A DNA stretch of 33,713 bases, taken from the NCBI GenBank assembly GCA_011052985.1, contig DRHY01000020.1, positions 1-33,713 on the forward strand. Direction: 5' to 3'. The stretch is from Methylophaga thalassica. Lineage in GTDB: Bacteria; Pseudomonadota; Gammaproteobacteria; Nitrosococcales; Methylophagaceae. A program made the position numbers and the translations under genes. Below, in pieces: positions 33,429 through 33,713 of this stretch (its first letter is position 1; the number at the start of each line of letters is the position of its first letter). The notes under the pieces are model-generated. The model worked only from the letters and a program-made list of their open reading frames with translations, was not told the origin of the DNA and ran no database searches.

Positions 33429-33713
33429 CTGTCTCTTGATCACAAGTCGAGTTCCTTCATAAAAGCATAGGACTCGACTAAAAATACCAACTTCACCCAG
33501 CCGTCCCACATGGCTTTTGTGCCAACACGCCCTGTTCGTTTACTATCGTGCCAACCTCCCAATTTGGATATCGCATAATATGCCCACTTTAACGATGGGG
33601 CTTCTTTTGGCATTGGAGCCTTTTGATTTGTCGCTTTAAATAGTAACTTCCAACTCAATGTGTCTAAATAGACTTCGCAGCTGACTTTTTCTGCTTCTTC
33701 TCTATTTTGAGCA
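33429..33713. mobile_element. IS4-family (IS50-like) insertion sequence, one end (partial)
   Basis: CTGTCTCTTGATCACAAGT (33429-33447) closely resembles the 19-bp ends of IS50/Tn5 (CTGTCTCTTGATCAGATCT inside end), and the transposase-like frame ends within it, as in that group. The element continues past the right edge, so the other end and target duplication are not seen. Confidence 0.82.
33440..33713 (-). CDS. IS4-family transposase, C-terminal part (runs off the window)
   Basis: The frame is open from the right edge to a TGA at 33442-33440, about 90 residues. WAYYAISKLGGWHDSKRTG followed by GTKAMWDGWVKLV is the conserved C-terminal block of Tn5/IS50-type DDE transposases, where this region mediates dimerisation. 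The catalytic DDE residues lie outside the window except possibly the Glu region, which is not seen. A TTG at 33658 is not the true start, because coding continues upstream (EVYLDT). Confidence 0.85.
   Translation of the reverse strand, partial: AQNREEAEKVSCEVYLDTLSWKLLFKATNQKAPMPKEAPSLKWAYYAISKLGGWHDSKRTGRVGTKAMWDGWVKLVFLVESYAFMKELDL

Overview
The window is the junction between a large integrative conjugative element (ICE) of the SXT/R391 family and a gammaproteobacterial chromosome. The moderately AT-rich housekeeping genes and their arrangement suggest Pseudoalteromonas or a close relative; this is an inference, since no rRNA or other decisive marker is present. Positions 1 to about 18877 are the integrase end of the ICE, and the rest is chromosome. 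The element sits in the 5' end of prfC (release factor 3): a 28-codon prfC remnant at 18855-18941 (minus) reads normally up to RRTFAIISHPDA, then switches to unrelated sequence where the P-loop should begin. The rest of prfC should lie beyond the far end of the ICE, outside this window.

ICE backbone, read from the junction inward: excisionase (xis) and tyrosine integrase (int), convergent; a ParM-like/adaptor partition pair (srpM-srpR); a repeat-rich intergenic stretch (15109-15572) expected to hold oriT and the srpC centromere; mobI; umuC and umuD behind a near-perfect LexA box; a repeat-rich gap; a DEDDh exonuclease; and a small unknown protein.

Beyond this, from 10679 down to position 1, lies a cargo block in the place I equate with variable hotspot 5 of this ICE family. 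All five genes are on the minus strand: a BrxR/CapW-type WYL regulator, type III modification and restriction subunits, a 1293-residue SF2-like helicase with a C-terminal PD-(D/E)xK-like nuclease, and a translationally coupled protein cut by the window edge whose visible end looks like an Argonaute/PIWI MID domain. I read the last two as a DdmD-DdmE-type anti-plasmid system. The likely logic is one regulator over anti-phage restriction and anti-plasmid helicase-Argonaute defence, carried by a self-transmissible element.

Chromosomal side: a hybrid sensor histidine kinase gene is broken by an inverted segment of about 400 bp flanked by perfect 16-bp inverted repeats (19518-19533 and 19937-19952). 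It is followed by rimI and holD (overlapping), tRNA-Trp, guaA and guaB (with a terminator-like hairpin between them), xseA, an unknown membrane-anchored coiled-coil protein, cysE, a large M16 lipoprotein peptidase, and a MetF-like protein. At the right edge is the end of an IS4-family (IS50-like) insertion sequence, abutting four GCTTCGA repeats.
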